A stretch of 64,000 nt of DNA from Tomocerus qinae (taxonomy: Eukaryota; Arthropoda; Collembola; Entomobryomorpha; Tomoceridae), in the NCBI GenBank assembly GCA_020055645.1, contig CM034548.1, forward strand, positions 48,724,296 through 48,788,295, read 5' to 3'. Of the stretch, positions 34,801 to 45,582 are shown in pieces. The first letter of the stretch is position 1. Every line of letters starts with the position of its first letter. The translations under genes and the position numbers were made by a program. The notes beneath the pieces were generated by a model. It had not been told where the DNA came from and searched no databases. It saw only the letters and a program-made list of their open reading frames with translations.

Positions 34801-37800
34801 CCCGACTTTGTTTTTAAGGTAGGCTATTTGCTATTTACACCGGTGCTAATTATAATTGAAGGAAATCTAAAAAATGTTATTTATTCGGACAGTATTCGGT
34901 AAATGAGTTTGCTGCCAGTTACCTCAATGCGTTTGCGCATTATTTGCACCAAAATCTTTTACAATTCCTCAACATCCCCAAGTATATGGACTTCAAGCCA
35001 GAAAATCATTTTCAGGTGTTTATATTTATACCCCAATGTTTTCCACCCAGCATTTTAATTTGGGCTGAATGTGATTTTTGGTAAAACAGGATTACGTCAG
35101 AATGAAGGACGACAGCTTGACTATGGAGAATAATGTGTATATTTACAACCAAAGTCCAGGAGGAACAGGAAGTCGGGGTATTGCATGTGTTTCTGTTGCC
35201 CTAGTTGATACTCAGGGAAATTGTGTTACAAACGTCGTCTGGCAACGTCCATCAAGCGATGCTTACATGAACAGCAAGGGAATCAACTTCAGTGACTTTC
35301 AGCAACTTACTGGCACGGATGAGATTTCAAGTGGTAGGCGACCTTTCCCTCTCATCTATCGATGTTAAATGAGATTATTTATTTTTTAAATCTTTTATTA
35401 TTTCAGATGACAAAAAAACGGATGTGATGGTGGACATTTGTTTATGGAAGCAAGGACGAATTAACATCGATTTAATTAAATCTTACTTCTCTACTGCGAT
35501 AAAGCATGCCATTTGGGACTTGGCTATGGAATTTTATTTCTTGACAGCTCCAATGGCAACAAGTTCCAGTGAACACCACTTAAAAAGTCTGTTTAGTATT
35601 AATGAATAATAAAGAAAAGGTGATATGATTATTTCTTATGTGTACGTACAGGAGGGTTAGAGCGTCGGGTTTCGAAGATTGATGTTGCCATCGAGAGCCC
35701 ATCTAGTACGCCCACGACTTCAATAAGTCCTCCAAGTGAATCACAACATTTACTGGGACGCTCGGTGGAACGGAGGAATAGCGCCCACATGGCCTCCAAC
35801 TTTTTTGTGGAGAGGCAGCCGGAAATCGAATCGCCACCCAGACCCCGCTCCATGTCTTTCACCTGTAAAGCACCCCTACCCTTACCTTAACCAAAATTAA
35901 TATTAATGGATATTTAAAGATATTGCTTTTTTTCGTAGCTCGTCGAGCGGAGAGGCCGATTGTTAGAGGAGGAATGAGCAGAGCCCCTTCCCCACATCCT
36001 GTACAAAGTGTACGTTTACTACATGTAGCGACTTTAACATTATTTATTCAAAAATAACATAAAGCCTTATTTTAGGGAACTGGACACTTACTCGGAGGCA
36101 AAGGAAAGTATCCTAGTGATTCAAAGCATCTGGGAATTTCCAAGTTAGCTTAATAATTTACTGGAGTGTTTGGGTAAATAACTGAATTTTTATATTTTGT
36201 GTCTTTTGATAACTTGTAGAATAGACAGAGGAGAGGTCGGGAGGTTGAATGACTGCTACGGAGAAACAATGACGCAGTGGTGTACATTTGGAAATAAATT
36301 GAACGTACCATCTCTGCGCATTATCCCAATTCGACTAATGTGTCGACATTCTGTGGACATTGTAGCCAGAGAAATTGAAAAAATAATTCAATCCGTCGCA
36401 CCCGACAACGAGCCCAAACAGTTTTGGAAGTGTGGCTTAAAGTCTAACGAGTTTTTAGCTGGAAGATCTCGCTTAATTTCAGCGGAAAAACTGGAGACGA
36501 AACTACAATGCGATTCAGAGTTCAAAGCATTCACCAAAAACTACAAGAAGTTGAGATCTCTGGAAAAGGCGGAGGAAACTGAATATCCCCCTGAACTATT
36601 GAATTTATTCAAGAATAGTGAAGACTTCGATCCTACCTACAACGGCCATGAGTGTCTCATAGTCTCAAGAAACTTTGTCCACTGGAAAGCGTGCGTTTCC
36701 AGCGAGGAGACTGTAGACCCATTGGCTTGTATTCCTGAAGGTACTGTGAATAATTTAAATTGGTGCATTTAATTCCCTATTTACTTATTTATTTACTTAT
36801 ATATATATATATATTATATATATTATACAGCTCACAAAAATATTTACAAGTTTGGTCCATTTTTGTCTGGCGGAGCGGATGGGATTCTTTCGAGGGGATC
36901 GCAGGATAAGATCTCCCGTGTAAACAGCAATGTCGGACTTGGCTCTCTTTTGAAGGAGCCGGAGAACTTCCATCACCCAATTCTCATTCCTAGGCAGCGG
37001 TTGTTGTTGGCCACAATCACGTGCTCTCAGATCGTTTTTCGCTTTTACAATTGGTCGAAAGAGAGTGGAGATCGACTTGTGGAGAACGCAAAATGCCTTG
37101 GCTTGTGGATTAACACCCGCGCAAATCTCCTGTCCTCGATTTTGCTTCAAAAATCGGGACTATTCCACAAACAGCCAATCATGCGGCCTTTAGCATTGCC
37201 CCCTGGGTTTGGAATCGTAAGTGGCCCTCATCATGTATACTTTTCAGTTCAGTGGCTGCTCTACAACCTTTTGCTCTTTTCCTAGGACACAAACCCGTTT
37301 TCTTGTGGTGGGGCTGAGGTTGAAGTAATTTGCAGACACCATTCTCCACCCAAAGAAATATGTTCGGGCAGACTGAGCACACTGAAAAGAACTGTTAAGC
37401 CATCTAAAGCTACTCTACAATTTCTGGATTGCTATAGGTTAGTCATTGTTGTCAATTTATTTTTAGTACACTTTTACTTGTTAATTATTTTCTTATGCAA
37501 CACATGGTTTTTTGTGAAAAGGAATTTGCTCCACGCGTCTTTACTCAAAGTCCCTGACATCAGTTGGAACACTTTAAAGTCCCATGGGGAACAAGCTGTT
37601 GAAATTATGGCTAGAGATAATAAAGGTAAGTACGTCTGGAGACCGATACTAGCAAGTCTGGATTTAGTAATTGTCATTAGTTTATTTTAATTATTTTGTT
37701 ATTGAGTGGTTATGTTGCGGCAACAACCATCCGTGTTTTGTAATTTTTTTAGAAGTTCAAAACACGTTGTTTCAATACTGGCTTTTGCGTGGACCAAGTG

Positions 37801-40800
37801 CGTCGAACGTGATTGGATCTGATGCGATAGAAGCGTTTAAGCAAGCAGCTCGCACAATTCATTTTTGCATGACTCCCATTATATTTCTGCCTCGGTGAGT
37901 CTCTCTTATCCCTTACCATAATTATTATCGCTTAATGTAGTCTTGATTGAGCCCACATTGATTGATTGAGATTGAGTTGAATATTTTACAACCTTTTTGG
38001 AAGCAGTCAATGATTGTATACAGAAACGAGTTTCGGTGAGGGCTAGAATTTCATATAGTCCTTGAAACTGTTTGAAAGTCGTCCTAAATAATGAAGATAA
38101 GAATCGCAAGATTTTCTTCTTTGAGTATGAGCAGACCTAATTCATCTAATGTTGTTGTTAAAATCTAAAGGATATCTGATACCTTTGATTACGCTCTTTA
38201 CATAATTAGAATTTTAGCCATTTTAAGAGATTAAGAGATCACTTTGATTGGCTACTCGTTAGGCTGTGAGGCTGTATCTAGATGAAGTTTTTTTAAGCGC
38301 TTCACATGGAACTATGGAAGCTCTGTAAACAGAAAGTGACTCATTCACGTGATAAAAGGTTCTATGTAAATTGGTCCTAGTAAACTGGTTTCTTCGGTAA
38401 ACAGCAAACTAGTCGTAGTCAATTACCAACTTATCCTCTCGCGTGAGTAAACTGGCATGTTAAAAACTGACTGGTCTTCCTGCGTAAGTAAACTGGTCTT
38501 GCTTTACGTTTGATGTTTTAAGGTATATGGTATGGTAGAGTATGTAGAACTAATTTACTCAATCACGAGCTTATCGTACAACTGAGTACCTAAGTTATGA
38601 ACTCTCATCAGTTGTTTTCTGCAGTAGTTTGAGTAGAGCACTATGGCAGTGGCATCCGTTAAATCGCAAAGAGGTAAAGATATGTTAGTGCAGCAAGGCT
38701 ACGCATATACCTTTACATCCACTACAAAAGATGGAATGACCACATAGAGATGTGAAAATAGGAAGAATTGCAATGGAGGGCCAATCTACAGTGAAATGAG
38801 CTGAAATACTTGAAATGTCAAACTAAATATTACAATTTTTGTTTGTGTTATTTGTTGAAAACATAATTGTAAAATAAACAACTGCCATATATTTATCTGT
38901 ATTATATTTCAGGCTTGAAGTATTACATGCCCTAAACGGGCATGCACGAAACGAAATTTAATTCATTGTTTTGATTCATGGTTATAAAATAAAACGGTTT
39001 TTAACAAGATCAGTTTACGTTTGACCCTAAAGACCAGTTTACTAGGACCAATTTATTACGTGACACCGTACTGAACTATCTAGATGGAGAACTGAAGTTG
39101 CTGCGACGAGAGACAACACAGTGGGGATCTACAAGAAACCGCGCCTTATGCCTGAAAATAAACGAATTCAGCTCAGTCTCAAGGTGAATCGTATTTCTAA
39201 TGTTTTTTTGCAACTGCGAGTCACTAAGATATAATTAGCTTACTTTTTGTTTTGAATTGGCAGTCGGATCCGAATAGATCTCGTCATGGCTCGGGAACTT
39301 CTCAAAGAAGTCTAGAATTGAGTAAAACTAAAAACCGTTATTCTATTTGGGGACTGTGGTCCAGTTCTTCGACCCAATCCAATCACGAAAGTCAGGCCAT
39401 GGCACAAAGCAACATCCTTCCTTCGACCGGAATCATCAAGAAATCCGATGAAAAATGGCATGGAACCTTGTGCAAAAGTTTTATGCAGGAGTATATGCAG
39501 TATCTACAGACCCTCGGCTTCATCCCCATTCAGAGCAGAAGCAGCAGCAGCAAAAAGCCGTAAGTCGGAGAGAGACAAAGTGGCATTAGCACAGACTTAT
39601 TTAATTAGGCTAAATGTGCTATTTTGACTTTAACCGCATTGACAGTATAGCCGCGAGGAAGGATGTGGATGTTGAGAGAATTCGCCACATGAGTGGCGCC
39701 AGTCTCGTATCTTCAGGCTCCTCCCAGTCTGGAGGTAGTTCTCAAGGCTTTCCCACCTTCGGAAATTTTGTGAGAAGAATTCGAGAGGACAGCGGAGAGA
39801 AAACTCTGTTTTACTTACAAAAAAGTCTCCCAGGAGGAATAATTCTTTTTGAAGTTGGACTCAGTGAACCATTTTTCTATGCAAAAATTCACGCTCTTGA
39901 AGCAACAAGAATTCAGACGAAAAAATCTCGCCGTTCTGTAATGATAATAACTTACCTTTGTTATTTATTCGACATCTATTTATTAGTTTAATTTTATCTG
40001 TGTCTTGTAATGGGTGCAGCATACGCTATCGTTTTTGGACGAGTGTGAGAAAATGAAGGTTCTGATGCATTTGCACTCGTTCACTTATGACTTCCATTTG
40101 CGAAGTATCCACGCTTACATCTCAGGACGACAACTAATTTTCAAACAAGGCTACCACCTCACAAATTTCTTGGACGATTTCATCAAGTATTACCCCAAGG
40201 GACCCAATTTTGCCAGAAACACCGTTCATATCGGTTTAGTGACCATGCAGAACGTGACGACCCCAGCCCACATACTCTACAACTATATACTCAGCCATGA
40301 CAAGTTCTACAACTTGAGAGTGATTCGCATGAATCCGCTCCACCCAGACGGCATGGCAGAGGCCGTAAGAATTCAGTTTAAGTACAGTTTACATCAATGT
40401 TTCATTTTCATAACTGAATGCTAATTATTCATCGTTTTAGCCAAATGAATTTATAATGGTTCACAATTCTTCAAAGAAAGTCACGTACAAGGACATGGAA
40501 GACGAAAACCAATATGACGATTTTGACTTAACGTTATTGATAGCCCACGACGCTCCGCCATTTATCAAACATTACTCAGTGGACCCTTCGGTACTACGTC
40601 TCAAATATTACATCGTGCTCACTAGTCGCAGGTACTGCACTACTATGGTTAACTCGTATATTCACTCTATCGGCAACAATGCTGAATGCAATGTTAACTA
40701 ACAGAGAATTGTACCCGAAAGTCAACGAAGAAAAAAACTTTGGGAAATTCTGCACTGTAAACACTCCAGAAGCCTTAATCCAACAAAAAATCTGCAAAGG

Positions 40801-41890
40801 GGCTACTGCCAAAAGTCGACGGGCGTCTACAGAAGAAAAATTGTCTGATCCAGACCTGACGGAGAAGAAATTGAGTCCAGGGAGTGACACAGTCGATGCA
40901 GCTCTAAATGTCAATATCAGCTTCCTTTTTGAAGGCATAAAGTGTGTAATCTGTTTTAATTGGATTTAATCTCTCCAAGAATGAAGTCTGACAATGTATA
41001 TTGTTGATGCAGGGAAGAGAAAGTCAACTTTGTCGGATATTTTTCTTCTCACGAGCAACTGATGCAGGAAATAGTAAATGAGCAGACTATTTGGGTAGAT
41101 AACTACATCAGGGAAATCGTCGGAAAAGCGGCAGTGGACTGTCGCCGAGATCTTCTCTGGCAGAGGTTACTAGTCGGTGGGCAGATGGACGAGAAAAACA
41201 AAAATAAGAAGGATTTAATCTACCGGGAAACTGTATGTCTTTATTTTGACGATTTTTTGTCAATATATGTTCAATTCGAATAATGAAAGGAAAATATTTT
41301 TGATGGACAGTTTGGAGCATTGACTTATTGGGATTTCACTGAATTGTTGGAATTGGTTCAAGTTCGCTCATTAAGTGCAATGGACTCAAGACTGAGTTCT
41401 CTCCTAAATCAGCCATTTTCTTTTTATGTCGTAAGGAGCTCTTTCTTTAGCAGTTTCTTGATTTTTATCTTTTTTCATATGTGTATAATTGAATGGGCGA
41501 CTTTGTATCGTTTTCTTGATTGTTTACAGAGTTTAATGAAGCTACTGACAGTCGGAAATCAAAAGGATCATCGTTATTTTGTTGCCCCCGACTCTTCCAC
41601 GCACCAAATGGCAGTTCTTAGTCAAAATGCTCATCAATCAATGATCGTTCTAGAAGTCAACAAAGAAAAACAAGTCGCAGTAAGTTTCCTCTCCTATAAA
41701 ATCATTCGCTGACTATTTAAACTCAAGACTGACTATTTTCTGTTTTTTATTTCAGCACTTAAATATAGTCTTCAAACATTTAAACGACGCCAACATAGCC
41801 AAACCTTTGGAACTGGAAGATGACGTTTTGACGTTAATTGAGTACGCCGTTAATGCGTGCTGTTACTGTGCGTGGACTAATCTTATTTAG
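24828..41890 (+). CDS. SZT2: SZT2, KICSTOR complex scaffold (5' part missing)
   Basis: SZT2 is the giant scaffold of KICSTOR (with KPTN, ITFG2 and KICS2), which recruits GATOR1 to lysosomes and restrains mTORC1 during amino-acid shortage. I assembled 42 exons by joining conserved peptides across splice junctions; every intron phase agrees and the total, 8,370 bp, is an exact codon multiple ending in TAG at 41888-41890. Peptides matching animal SZT2 in the same order include MPVYVYYC, YVHGLFKSLQ, LDDAVLDILSV, CKLTPEDVHFIQ, NVFYMRLYRT, SPGGTGSRGIACVSVALVD, HLHSFTYDFHLRSIHAY and ISGRQLIF. Human SZT2 is about 3,430 residues; these exons cover the equivalent of residue 985 to the end. The first exon shown has a good acceptor (TTTTCAG at 24821-24827), so the gene should continue upstream, but no N-terminal exon was recognised. 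An in-frame ATG at 24786 is a less likely alternative start. Family identity is secure; individual short-exon edges could be off by a few bases. Confidence 0.93.
25290..26606. mobile_element. 1.3-kb foldback transposon inside an SZT2 intron
   Basis: Arms of about 345 bp (25290-25640 and 26260-26606) are inverse copies, from TATATGTTAGCGG to AAAATGGTTGGAAAA. Each arm is itself built of palindromes such as GGCATTAGGCCTAATGCC and GCATTAAGCTTAATGC. The spacer has one 91-codon open frame on the minus strand. The element fills most of the SZT2 intron 25151-27041 without touching the splice sites. Confidence 0.85.
25989..26264 (-). CDS. Hypothetical small protein of the foldback element
   Basis: A 91-codon open frame starting MRKSKSFSQTNMEELKKFLL inside the spacer of the 25290-26606 transposon, antisense to SZT2. 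It is Lys/Glu/Asp-rich, has no Cys and no membrane segment, and I recognise no family. The start lies at the edge of the right arm, as expected for a gene carried by the element. It may be the remnant of a longer element protein or be non-functional. Confidence 0.35.
   Translation of the reverse strand: MRKSKSFSQTNMEELKKFLLRLGTEKKDSTDFNLKNFKVVEKDHVTGEVTSLLYSMDNTDVSAMEDLYDIIRRTLVAVTVEGMYYFLTSEP
28841..31018 (+). other. Long SZT2 intron, no element identified
   Basis: 2.2 kb with GTGAGT donor and AACAG acceptor. It holds an (AT)n run near 29000, a pyrimidine-rich T stretch near 29325-29350 and an AT-rich open frame at 30015-30218 that resembles nothing I know. Unlike the other three long SZT2 introns I found no inverted-repeat element in it. 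Confidence 0.6.
29146..29214 (+). other. Possible optional in-frame SZT2 cassette exon
   Basis: Within the 2.2-kb intron 28841-31018, 69 bp between CCGAAAG and GTAAAG would add 23 residues (DLGNGGETTRKASNLNVQVG, then RKK) in phase 0, compatible with both neighbouring exons. The acceptor lacks a pyrimidine tract and no conservation is known, so this may be chance. Confidence 0.25.
31019..33760 (+). CDS. SZT2: SZT2 exons, second block (10 exons)
   Basis: Exons: 31019-31227, 31310-31428, 31526-31721, 31797-31872, 31961-32149, 32244-32409, 32487-32777, 33214-33352, 33445-33528, 33600-33760 (1,630 bp). The acidic linker in 31019-31227 is followed by MPLFLYLSCRYSYSD and LNDIPTC, then LVLEFVFLTVPPDID, KWLLKDEI, CLLHVVPLTFVNNAYAEGY, PPFWMIFK, VVVYFHCR and VNQDLLLQQLHDTRQCSSLL, all in human order. 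The 33214 exon was placed because its frame joins 32777 (phase 1) and 33445 (phase 2) without a stop; its acceptor, CCTCCAAAG, has a poor pyrimidine tract. The intron 32778-33213 is occupied mainly by a foldback element. Confidence 0.88.
32824..33148. mobile_element. Foldback MITE in the SZT2 intron 32778-33213
   Basis: The left end (GGATCACGGATAACTTGTAT, then AAATCATTTCG) is the inverse of the right end (CGAAATGATTTATACAAGTC, then ATCCGG). Inner motifs GTAGTGACAACTTGTATACG and AAATGGATATCCCG recur inverted. A related partial copy lies at 6290-6545. The element ends 65 bp before the next exon. Confidence 0.75.
33846..36143 (+). CDS. SZT2: SZT2 exons, third block (11 exons)
   Basis: Exons: 33846-33994, 34120-34211, 34275-34383, 34450-34579, 34652-34818, 34893-35015, 35090-35333, 35407-35586, 35652-35864, 35939-36009, 36076-36143 (1,546 bp). 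This is the best conserved stretch: GPGKPIMSRGIQ, NRKNMFVYRDTSGNVFYM, LLQVHGI, LDDAVLDILSVTLDRNP, CKLTPEDVHFIQ, YNQSPGGTGSRGIACVSVAL and AIKHAIWDLAMEF. The exon pair 35652-36009 is Ser/Pro/Arg-rich and looks like a flexible linker (IESPSS, PPRPRSMSF). Most introns are 60-125 bp. One junction, 34579/34652, needs a GC donor, listed separately. The 35586 donor (A|GTCTGT) was chosen on frame rather than on strength. Confidence 0.91.
34580..34651 (+). other. SZT2: Non-canonical GC-AG intron of SZT2
   Basis: The reading frame before it ends ITEAG and resumes with GPEIKEQLVQSLG, a continuous conserved stretch. The only junction that keeps frame and conservation is CAG|GCAATT (34577-34585) to TTTCAG|GACC (34646-34655), giving a 72-bp GC-AG intron. 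Reading through meets TGA at 34586-34588, and no GT near the exon end gives the right phase. GC-AG introns are a known minor class spliced by the major spliceosome; a C-for-T sequencing error is the alternative. Confidence 0.75.
36220..37894 (+). CDS. SZT2: SZT2 exons, fourth block (5 exons)
   Basis: Exons: 36220-36740, 36831-37216, 37286-37437, 37522-37625, 37753-37894 (1,305 bp). The 521-bp exon has basic-acidic stretches and ends in a conserved block (NGHECLIVSRNFVHWKACV). The next exon holds an NWSKESGDRLVENA motif followed by NTRANLLSSILLQKSGLF, equivalent to the human helix-rich segment that precedes its QKLGLFH motif. The last exon has LFQYWLLRGPS and AARTIHFC. The acceptor of 36831 lies directly after an (AT)n run. 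The final donor (CG|GTGAGT) is phase 2 and joins 39084 across a 1.2-kb intron. Confidence 0.9.
36797..36828. repeat. (AT)n microsatellite at an SZT2 acceptor
   Basis: An AT dinucleotide run ending in TATTATACAG immediately before exon 36831, so the polypyrimidine tract is replaced by AT repeats. Length changes here could affect splicing. Confidence 0.7.
38345..39063. mobile_element. Foldback element in the SZT2 intron 37895-39083
   Basis: Left end TCACGTGATAA, then AATTGGTCCTAGTAAACTGG; right end CCAGTTTACTAGGACCAATT, then TATTACGTGA: inverted repeats. Extra GTAAACTGG copies lie inside the left side. The right end stops only 20 bp before exon 39084, so the acceptor region ACTGAACTATCTAG lies just outside the element. 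No coding capacity was seen. Confidence 0.75.
39084..41890 (+). CDS. SZT2: SZT2 exons, C-terminal block (10 exons)
   Basis: Exons: 39084-39183, 39264-39559, 39646-39937, 40020-40364, 40441-40631, 40705-40941, 41013-41232, 41311-41430, 41530-41679, 41756-41890 (2,086 bp). Conserved peptides: KWHGTLCKSFMQEYMQYLQ, PGGIILFEVGLSEPFFYAKI, HLHSFTYDFHLRSIHAYISG, GYHLTNFLDDFIKYYP, ARNTVHIGLV, LKYYIVLTSRR and a C-terminus reading CCYCAWTNLI. The 39264-39559 exon has a Ser/Asn-rich start, and 39646-39937 a GSSQSGGSS linker. Candidate AATAAA polyadenylation signals lie 333 bp (42223-42228) and 368 bp (42258-42263) beyond the stop. Confidence 0.92.
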
Positions 41891-42222
41891 ATTTACTAGC
41901 TCAATATTGTGAACATCTATACAAGACTTGAAAGGGTCAATGCAGACGGCATGTATTCTCTTACTACTACTTACCAAATACAATACATACATACTGAAAT
42001 GCCAGGACAAAGAGACTTAAGTAAAGGGCGATTTATGTATAAATATAATCACAGGTGCCAAGTTTTATAATCTTTCGTCGGAAAATGATATATGTCGTTA
42101 TTTTATCTTTGTAATAAGTAGTTAAACTTAGCGTAAATAGAAACGCTGACATTGCTGATTGGTAATGACAACTACTCGGTGGCTCTCTGATTTTTCGTAC
42201 CTTACATAGAAGTAAACACAAA

Positions 42223-42263
42223 AATAAACCTTATGATAATTTATTATAAATTTTTTAAATAAA
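42223..42263 (+). promoter_or_regulatory. Candidate polyadenylation signals for SZT2
   Basis: Two AATAAA hexamers (42223-42228 and 42258-42263) lie in AT-rich sequence 333-368 bp past the SZT2 stop, on the right strand and before any other gene. Motif evidence only; AATAAA is common by chance in such DNA. Confidence 0.4.
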
Positions 42264-42639
42264 TTTCAAATTCGAATTGGTATGAAACTGTTTATTCCAT
42301 GGTTCTGTGGGTTACCTACAATATTATTGTTCATGGCACCGGCACATAAGTATATTGACTAGTAAATCCGTGTACATGCATACCGCTTAGAGATATACGT
42401 CGTTGCATTAAGTATTTCATATGAGGGAAAATTTAAAAATTTGGCGTTTACATTGGAATCATGACATTTTTCAAGTCGTAAAGACTTCAACTAATAACTT
42501 AATCGAAAAAATGAAGAGACAGAAAATGTTCTTCATATTGTCATCTAAGAAGTGAAGTATTTTCTCCACGATGTTACAATTGCTTCCCAATCTACAGCGT
42601 CCAATAGAATTTGGATGCCTGTAAAATGGGAAGTTATGT

Positions 42640-42862
42640 CAATCTTTAGGTATTTTAAATTTTTGAACCTGTCCCCCACTCAGGGTGTGGCCGATCTTGC
42701 CCATTTAAGAAATTGGTCTTCCTTTTTACCTTAAGATTGTACCCCGAAAATTTGAACAGTATAGCTCAAACCGTTCGAAAGTTATCGTGCACAGGGATAA
42801 CCGGACAGACAGACAGAAAGAGTATTCGTATACAGAGTATATAAACTTTTCTGAATAAGGAG
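42640..42862. repeat. Dispersed TCTG/GACA family, copy downstream of SZT2
   Basis: CCCCACTCAGGGTGTGGCCG, AAGATTGTACCCCGAAAATT, CCGTTCGAAAGTTATCGTGC and a GACA run ending TATAAACTTTTCTGAATAAG. Closest to the copy at 19000-19380. Confidence 0.6.
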
Positions 42863-43181
42863 TGAATAATAATATTTAATGATATTAGTATTATTTAAAA
42901 ATGTAATTTCTAGCCAATTAACAGTTTATGGTTCTTCAACGGAGTGTTGTTGTACTTATTTGATTAATCTGGAGCTGTCTATTCTGATACGCGCAGAGCA
43001 ACACCCAGAGGTTGTTTGTTTGTATAATAATGAGTACCGTTACTTTATGTGTGTACCTACCTAGTATAAGTTTCTTGTCTATGTAACTAAAAAAATAGAG
43101 GCCTTTAATCCTCAATGTACATTCCTATTACTATGTTATTCTCTAAAATCAATTTCACCTATTTTTCATAAAAGTACTAGT

Positions 43182-43222
43182 AACGTGAGAGGTCCAATTG
43201 TTTCAGTTGGACCTCCCACGTT
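43182..43222. other. 41-nt hairpin, 16-bp stem
   Basis: AACGTGAGAGGTCCAA / TTGGACCTCCCACGTT with one G-T pair and the loop TTGTTTCAG, in the SZT2 to TGF-beta intergenic region. Too short for a typical microRNA precursor; likely an element remnant or a chance foldback. Confidence 0.5.
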
Positions 43223-43454
43223 GATTTTCTCTGCTTCGAGTTCTCGTCGAAGATAAGCCTTGTATTATGCTACTTGACCTAGTCTTTAACTAATGAATCG
43301 GCTAAAAGATGTTTTGTAACTATAATGCATATAATTGGATGTGTGACATGATTTGTCTCATAGCTGACTGATTAGTGTAAAACTCTGCCTAAACCAAGGA
43401 ACACGACCTTTTGGGGTCACTTTAGAGAAATTGTAAAGATACCAAAAACAAAAA

Positions 43455-43870
43455 GGAGAAAAATATCTAGTGAGCCTAGAGCTTACTTTTTTCAATTGTG
43501 CCATTAGTAGCGACTACAGATTAATGTATCTGTCTCACAGGCTGTTTTGCATGCATTAAGTTTAGCGGAAAATGATTTTTTATTTTCGACAGGGTTGTGG
43601 TGATTGAAGAAAGGTTAGACAAAATCGATTTCTTCCTGGATAAAATTAGTTTCATCGGGGACAAAAGTGGATAAAATTAATGTCGTCCATGGGAAAAACT
43701 AATTTCATCCTGAAGAGAACTTATATAAATCAGAACAGGCTGGCTAGAGAAGAAGTCGGAGAATCCTGTATTTCAAATTCGAGAACGTGTGCATAATGTT
43801 GTTGGAGGAAAGAGGATTTTGCGAAACATAATAGAAATCCGTTAATCCAAGCTTAAGCCGATTAGGTGTA
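43455..43870. repeat. Dispersed repeat, copy without the MITE
   Basis: Homologous to 71-435 (shared ATATCTAGTGAGCC, CTACAGATTAATGTATCTG, GAAATCCGTTAATCCA). It has extra internal GGATAAAATTA / TTTCATCC motifs at 43620-43720, which are also seen, inverted, near 52445-52500. Confidence 0.6.
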
Positions 43871-45576
43871 TTCGGGTGGACTAAATATGTAAAATGCTTT
43901 CTAAGTAAATATATCGCTAGAATCCAACATGCTCAGATCTGCTTTCTAAATCCAAAATTTTTCATTCGTCAGCCAGAAACTCCTGGTTGTTACTACTATG
44001 ATATCATTCCTTATTCTGTCTGCTCCAATCAACAGCTCTATTCTATTATATATACTCTAACAACCTTGTAGCCCTTGTATTTGTTAAAAATATCAGGTAA
44101 GATGTAGATAGATGATTGATGATCATATTATCAACCATCTATCCAGATAATTAGGTAGATTGGAAATGACACTTAAGTAATTATCTATCTATATGGTAAA
44201 TCTTTCGCTGGGATGCTAATCAAGCAAATTCACATTTGTTTTACAAAATATTGGTTTGTTTTTAATAGTACACTTAACAGGCACTTACAGTGAGTAAAAA
44301 TAAAGTATAGATATCTTAACGAGCGTAAAAAAGATATTTTTGAAGCCAAAGATAAGCCAAGGGGCGAAATTTAATGGTATTAAGAAGGAAATATGTTTGT
44401 ACAAAACAGTCATTATAGAAATACTGGCCCTCAGTGAAGTAAGAATGTGCATAACAATATAATAGTACACAAACATCTAGATGAAAGTAAGTATTTACTA
44501 CTAGTTTATACAACCAAGTACAATAAGGTGATACATACGTGTAACTAGTACCATGTAGTAGTATCTTGTCTGCTACTACTATCAATTAAGTCATGGGTAA
44601 CAACGCGCCACGTCGCTGTGCCAACAACGTCGGTTTGAAACTCGACGAACTACGACAATCGTTTCACTACTTAACTTTACGAAGGTACAATATTTACTTT
44701 CTAATTTCTATATTCACAATCACAAAGGAACTTTTACATGAAACTTATATTACGTCATTACTCTGGTTACTATTACTTGTAAATACATATAATATAGGTA
44801 CAGTAAATAATATTTTTCTACATAAGTACAGGGTACTATACTAGCATTTGATATATACGATTGCATTTCACTTAATAATATTGTTGGCATTTAAACACGA
44901 AAACGAGCAAAAATGGAATTACAGCAGAATTGTACAAAAGTAATCGTGTTACAAGGAATTAGAGTATACTGTAAGAAATATTTATTAGCTCGCAAGAAAT
45001 AATGCGATTTGAAACAATATTATTTGTATCTTAGGACTCCAAAGCCTCTAATCAAATCCGTATAAAAAGAGACATCTCACACGCTATTGAAATAAAAGTA
45101 ACTGACTTATTTGGCAATGACAATTACACCTGTCCGCAGCATTTCATGGCAATAATTCCAATGAAACTTATATTGACCCAAATATATCCCAACGCAGTCT
45201 AATTAGTAAAAACGGATTTTCTCACACTATAGATGGCATATACTTCCGACATAAAAAATCTAACTCTGGGACAGGATTATTTCAGTAGAGCCATGGTCGG
45301 AAATGATCCTCAGTAGTGCATTTTACTAGTTCTTTTACTTCCGATGCTAGAATCATTTTCAAAAGCGTAAACTTCTGACAAAACTAATAATATTATGCTT
45401 ATACGCTATAGGCAGTAGAAAAGACTTCATTCTCTCTGCTATGGAAATATCTAAATTAGTAAAAAATAGTTCCTAACATCAGCCATCCAAATCCTATATA
45501 CATTAGACTAAACTATTAGCATTGTAATCCGCTAAGGTTTTTTATCATTTTCCTTTGTTCACATCAGGTTGAGATA

Positions 45577-45582
45577 TTTATT
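45577..45582 (-). promoter_or_regulatory. Candidate polyadenylation signal for the TGF-beta gene
   Basis: AATAAA on the minus strand about 430 bp past the stop codon. Motif only, so low confidence. Confidence 0.25.

Noticed and set aside
36797-37150. 117-codon minus-strand open frame
   Set aside because: Antisense of SZT2 exon 36831-37216, which has conserved residues and matching splice phases.
44593-44844. 83-codon open frame in the SZT2 to TGF-beta gap
   Set aside because: After a short basic start it is AT-driven Ile/Leu/Tyr sequence with no motif.
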